Origin: Chloroflexota bacterium
GTDB lineage: Bacteria > Chloroflexota > Dehalococcoidia > Tepidiformales > Tepidiformaceae
Direction of reading: 5' to 3'
Assembly (NCBI GenBank): GCA_026710655.1
Contig: JAPOQN010000013.1
Location: forward strand, 218,510-282,509
DNA length: 64,000 nt
Shown here: positions 61,168 through 64,000 of the stretch, one piece after another
How positions within the stretch are numbered: the stretch's first letter is position 1
Layout: each line of letters starts with the position of its first letter
The notes under the pieces: model-generated
What the model saw: only the letters and a program-made list of their open reading frames with translations
Told to the model about the DNA's origin: nothing
The model's database searches: none
Program-made: the position numbers and the translations under genes

Positions 61168-62949
61168 CTACGGCGCCAGCGCCTTCGTCTCGCGCTCCCC
61201 TTCGATGCGGGCGATGAAGTCGGCGAGGGGGATGGCGCCCAGGTCCTCGCCGGTGCGCACGCGCACCGCGACCGTGCCCGCCTCCGCCTCGCGGTCCCCC
61301 GCGACCAGCATGTACGGCACCTTCTGCATCTGGGCGTGGCGGATCTTCGCGTTCATGCGCTCGCTGCGGGCGTCCACCTCCACGCGGAAGCCGGCCTCCC
61401 GCAGCGTCGCGGCAACCTCGTCGGCGTAGGGCTGGTGGCGATCCGCGATTGGAATGACCGTCGCCTGCACCGGCGCCAGCCAGAGCGGGAAGGCGCCCCC
61501 GAAGTGCTCGATGAGCACGCCCATGAAGCGCTCCGTCGCACCCGTCACCGCCCGGTGAAGCAGGATCGGCGTGTGCTCCTTGCCGTCCTCGCCCGTGTAG
61601 ACGCAGCCCAGCCGCCCCGGCTGGATGAAGTCGACCTGGATGGTCGAGAGCTGCCACTCGCGCCCGAGCACGTCCTTCGCGATGAAGTCGGCCTTAGGCC
61701 CGTAGAAGGCGGCTTCGCCCACCTCCTCGTTGAACTCCAGCCCCGAGGTCTCCATCGCCGAACGCAGGGCATTCACGGCCTCTTCCCACAACTCGGGGGC
61801 GTCGACGAATTTGCCGCCGGTCCCGGTATCCGGGAGCGAGAGGGCGATGCGGTAGTCGCTGAAGCCATACGTCTCCAGCGCCTCCTGCACGAGCGAGAGG
61901 GCAAGGGCGAACTCGTCCTGGATCTGGTCCGGCGTGCAGAAGATGTGCCCGTCGTCCTGGGTAAGCGCGCGCACCCGCGTCAGTCCGCTCAGCTCCCCCG
62001 ACTTCTCGTAGCGGTAGAGCGTGGCGAACTCGGCGTAACGCAGGGGCAGGTCGCGGTAGCTGTGGGGCTCCGCGTTGAACAGCATCATGTGCGAGGGGCA
62101 GTTCATCGGCTTCAGCAAGAACTCCGTATCGCCATCCACCATCGGCGGGAACATGGCGTCGGCGTAGTGCTCGCGGTGGCCGGAGCGCTCGTAGAGCTGG
62201 CCCTTCACCACGTTCCCGGTCCAGACGTGCTGGTGGCCGGTGCGCTCCTGCATCTCGCGCACGTAGCTCTCCATCAGGTGACGCACGGTCTCCCCCTTCG
62301 GCAGGAAGAGGGGGATGCCCTGCCCGACCACGTCGGAGAAGGTGAACAGCCCCAGCTCGCGGCCGACGCGACGGTGGTCCCGCTTGCGCGCCTCCTCGAG
62401 CTGGCGCTCGTACGCTTCCAGTTCCTCCGCCGTCTCAAAGAGCGCTCCGTAGACGCGCTGCAGCTGGGGATTGGCCTCGTCGCCCCGCCAGTACGCCCCG
62501 GCGATGCTCATCAGCTTGAAGGCGGGAATCTCCCCGGTGTGGTTCACGTGCCCGCCACGACAGAGGTCGGTGAACTGGCCGTGCGTGCACTGCGTGATCG
62601 CCCCGTCCTCAAGGTCGGCGAGCAGGTCGAGCTTGAAGGGCTGGTCGCTCCAGCGCCCTTCCGCCTCGCCCCGCGTGATCGCTTCCATCTGGAAGGGGAG
62701 CCGCCGCCCGATAGACTTGCGCATGCGTCGCCGCAGCCACGTCAGGTCCTCCTGCGTGAGCGGGCGCGGCAGCCGGAAGTCGTAGTAGAAGCCGGTCGCC
62801 GTGGGCGGCCCGATACCTAGCTCCGCTTCCGGCATCAGCTCGACCATCGCCTCGGCGAGGACGTGCGCGGCCGAGTGGCGCATGCGCGCCAGTCGCTCCT
62901 CCTGCTGGAGGTCGGCGAGGTCGACGTGGGACTCGATAGGTTCTGGCAT
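61168..62949 (-). CDS. thrS: Threonyl-tRNA synthetase lacking the TGS domain
   Basis: 593 aa against about 640 in E. coli; the N-terminal TGS domain is missing. Residues about 20-200 are the editing domain (MRHSAAHVLAEAM, LCRGGHVNHTGE). The class II core has GHQHVWTGNVV, KPMNCPSHMMLF and a TRVRALTQDDGHIFC segment with motif 2, and the anticodon-binding domain has APVQATVIPIADRH near 480. Charges tRNA-Thr. Expression is under a threonine T-box leader; GGGGGAG precedes the ATG. Confidence 0.93.
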   Translation of the reverse strand: MPEPIESHVDLADLQQEERLARMRHSAAHVLAEAMVELMPEAELGIGPPTATGFYYDFRLPRPLTQEDLTWLRRRMRKSIGRRLPFQMEAITRGEAEGRWSDQPFKLDLLADLEDGAITQCTHGQFTDLCRGGHVNHTGEIPAFKLMSIAGAYWRGDEANPQLQRVYGALFETAEELEAYERQLEEARKRDHRRVGRELGLFTFSDVVGQGIPLFLPKGETVRHLMESYVREMQERTGHQHVWTGNVVKGQLYERSGHREHYADAMFPPMVDGDTEFLLKPMNCPSHMMLFNAEPHSYRDLPLRYAEFATLYRYEKSGELSGLTRVRALTQDDGHIFCTPDQIQDEFALALSLVQEALETYGFSDYRIALSLPDTGTGGKFVDAPELWEEAVNALRSAMETSGLEFNEEVGEAAFYGPKADFIAKDVLGREWQLSTIQVDFIQPGRLGCVYTGEDGKEHTPILLHRAVTGATERFMGVLIEHFGGAFPLWLAPVQATVIPIADRHQPYADEVAATLREAGFRVEVDARSERMNAKIRHAQMQKVPYMLVAGDREAEAGTVAVRVRTGEDLGAIPLADFIARIEGERETKALAP

Positions 62950-63234
62950 GGCTGGGACTCCCCCGGACGTTCTGGCGCCTGCTCAGGGACGGCGCGCGGC
63001 CCGTGGTCCCACCCTGATTCCCCGCGCACTGACTTCATGCACACGCGGGCTCGTTGCGGCCGCTAACGGGGCCAACCGTGCGCGCCTATCCGCCGGGGGC
63101 TTCGGGCGCAGGCTCGCGGGTGGTATTCGCCGCCGCTCGCCGCGCTTCCAGCCAGTGGCGCGGCTCTCTGGGGGTGGCGGCTACTCGTCCCGGTCGTCGC
63201 CTCTCAAGTCTGTGACTGTCCGCCTTCGAGTATA
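62950..63234 (-). ncRNA. T-box riboswitch (threonine) in the thrS leader
   Basis: On the minus strand: -10 box TATACT (63234-63229), then stem I with GACGAGTAG, the apical AGAGAGCCGCG and GGCTGGAAGCGCGG, and the specifier GAATACCAC with codon ACC (Thr) at 63124-63122. Further on is the T-box core AGGGTGGGACCACGG (63015-63001), whose CAGGG pairs with CCCTG. No T-run follows and the ribosome site can pair with the core, so control is probably at translation. Uncharged tRNA-Thr would raise synthesis. Confidence 0.85.
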
Positions 63235-63260
63235 GCCAGCCGTACGGAGCGGTCGAGGGG

Positions 63261-63710
63261 TCAGCACACTCCGATGCTTAGAAGCAGCACAACTGCCCCG
63301 ATGGCCGCTGCCAAGACGATGGTTGGCCTAAGCCAGCCCCAGTCCTCTTCGATGGATGCGTAGCGAACCGGCTCGAAGGGGACGGCATCGAGCCCCGTGA
63401 TCTCCTCGAAGCGGCGCGCACGTTGATCGCGGAGCGACTTCAGTGCCGCCTCGAAGCGTGCCGCGTCCGCCCGCGTGCGAAGGGGCCCGGAGGTCCAGGC
63501 CAGATCCGGGTTGCTCCCAGCCGTGGACTCCGTCTCGCCGTCCCGGTGCTCCCGGAACCGCCGGCCCACGTGCGCCGTGTGGCCCACGTAGTGGCCGTAG
63601 TCGGTGTCGAGCACGTAGACGTAGAACCGCCGGTTGGGGACGGCGGCATCCCGTCGATCCTGTTCGGACCCGAGGTCTTCGGGCTCGTAGTACCGTCGAT
63701 GTCTACGCAT
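63261..63710 (-). CDS. GIY-YIG nuclease-like protein with C-terminal membrane helix
   Basis: 149 aa. FYVYVLDTDYGHYVGHT and RRFREH are a GIY-YIG-type core (GIY/YIG read as YVY and YVG) with the catalytic-type Arg. The C-terminal 20 residues (IVLAAAIGAVVLLLSIGV) form one membrane helix, unusual for this family. ATG start without a ribosome site. Next to tRNA-Val; may be a housekeeping relative of UPF0213/YhbQ. Confidence 0.72.
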   Translation of the reverse strand: MRRHRRYYEPEDLGSEQDRRDAAVPNRRFYVYVLDTDYGHYVGHTAHVGRRFREHRDGETESTAGSNPDLAWTSGPLRTRADAARFEAALKSLRDQRARRFEEITGLDAVPFEPVRYASIEEDWGWLRPTIVLAAAIGAVVLLLSIGVC

Positions 63711-63794
63711 ACGACGCAGGAGTATGCCAACTCCCGCGCCCGCCTGCCCGGCAGAGGCGTTTGAACCGAAAACGCGCTAGGCTGATCAGCCCGT

Positions 63795-63871
63795 GGGCGG
63801 TTAGCTCAGATGGTTAGAGCGCTGCGTTGACATCGCAGAGGTCACTGGTTCGAATCCAGTATCGCCCACCA
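63795..63871 (+). tRNA. tRNA-Val (anticodon GAC)
   Basis: Acceptor GGGCGGT with ATCGCCC, D-arm GCTC/GAGC, anticodon stem CTGCG/CGCAG around loop TTGACAT (anticodon GAC), T-arm ACTGG-TTCGAAT-CCAGT, discriminator A and encoded CCA. Its 3' half is overlapped by the end of a recombinase-like frame on the other strand. Confidence 0.95.
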
Positions 63872-64000
63872 GACTTGACGGTAGACAGTACCGGGCCGCC
63901 GAGGGCGACATCCTCGGCCTTGCCGCCGCGCACGGGACTGTCCTCTGGCATCGGGATCGTGTAGCGGATGGTGGCGGCGCCGGGGGCGACGGCGATCTCC
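63814..64000 (-). CDS. Partial site-specific recombinase C-terminus ending inside tRNA-Val
   Basis: An open frame enters from the right edge and runs 61 codons to a TAA inside the tRNA-Val gene. The part before the tRNA reads RYTIPMPEDSP and GGPVLSTVKSG, like the C-terminus of serine recombinases; the last residues (GGRYWIRTSDLCDVNAAL) come from the antisense of the tRNA. The rest of the gene is outside the window. Such tails are known from integrases placed at a tRNA attachment site. Codon use and frame support it, but length limits certainty. Confidence 0.6.
   Translation of the reverse strand, partial: EIAVAPGAATIRYTIPMPEDSPVRGGKAEDVALGGPVLSTVKSGGRYWIRTSDLCDVNAAL

Overview
The window is a GC-rich bacterial chromosome segment with densely packed genes, frequent 1-4 nt start/stop overlaps and many long antisense open frames that are only composition artefacts. 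A threonine T-box riboswitch, genes apparently read from leaderless transcripts, and a catabolic gene mix (CaiB-type CoA-transferases, amidohydrolase-2 enzymes, several SDRs, a Rieske oxygenase, a thiolase-like/DUF35 pair, DUF3500, a sulfatase) suggest a Chloroflexota lineage such as Dehalococcoidia/SAR202 relatives. That placement is inference; there is no rRNA or ribosomal protein in the window.

Layout. 1-4.2 kb: HAD protein, a CapA-like protein with an extra binding-protein domain, a degenerate Ham1/RdgB protein, dephospho-CoA kinase and a small membrane protein. 4.2-12.2 kb: a plus-strand run (phosphotransferase, SDR, tandem CoA-transferase, AlgH/YqgE), DUF1330, a CrtC/AttH-like protein and a second SDR. 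This stretch carries three copies of an intergenic element with inverted arms built from 7-nt units. Two tiny membrane proteins follow, each with a -10 box six bases ahead of a GTG start. 12.2-16.4 kb: minus-strand operon thiolase-like protein, DUF35, amidohydrolase, M20 peptidase. 16.5-31.2 kb: BtuF-like protein, zinc-ribbon protein, NhaA, cyclase, PdxA, Dabb protein, Rieske oxygenase, dehydrogenase, nitroreductase, molybdopterin oxidoreductase, PAS-LuxR regulator and a FtsX-type ABC exporter pair.

31.3-47.4 kb: a large secreted metalloprotease-like protein with 35-residue helical repeats, a sulfatase, an oligopeptide-type binding protein with two permeases but no ATPase gene, an amidohydrolase, a TauE-like permease, and an operon-like run of a Gly/Glu-rich lipoprotein, response regulator, histidine kinase and GH3 lipoprotein. 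47.5-50.1 kb: an NCS2 permease with an unusual soluble C-terminus, a gene-poor stretch and tRNA-Glu.

50.2-53.4 kb is the best candidate for an undescribed system: a minus-strand operon of two paralogous double-ExxH diiron proteins, a small Cys protein, a third ferritin-like protein and two 2[4Fe-4S] ferredoxins. 53.4-64 kb: SnoaL-like protein, DUF3500, ketopantoate-reductase-like enzyme, serine hydrolase, prolyl aminopeptidase, SDR, orphan PIN protein, esterase, thrS under T-box control, GIY-YIG protein and tRNA-Val. The C-terminus of a recombinase-like gene reads in from the right edge and ends inside the tRNA-Val gene, so an integrated element probably begins there.
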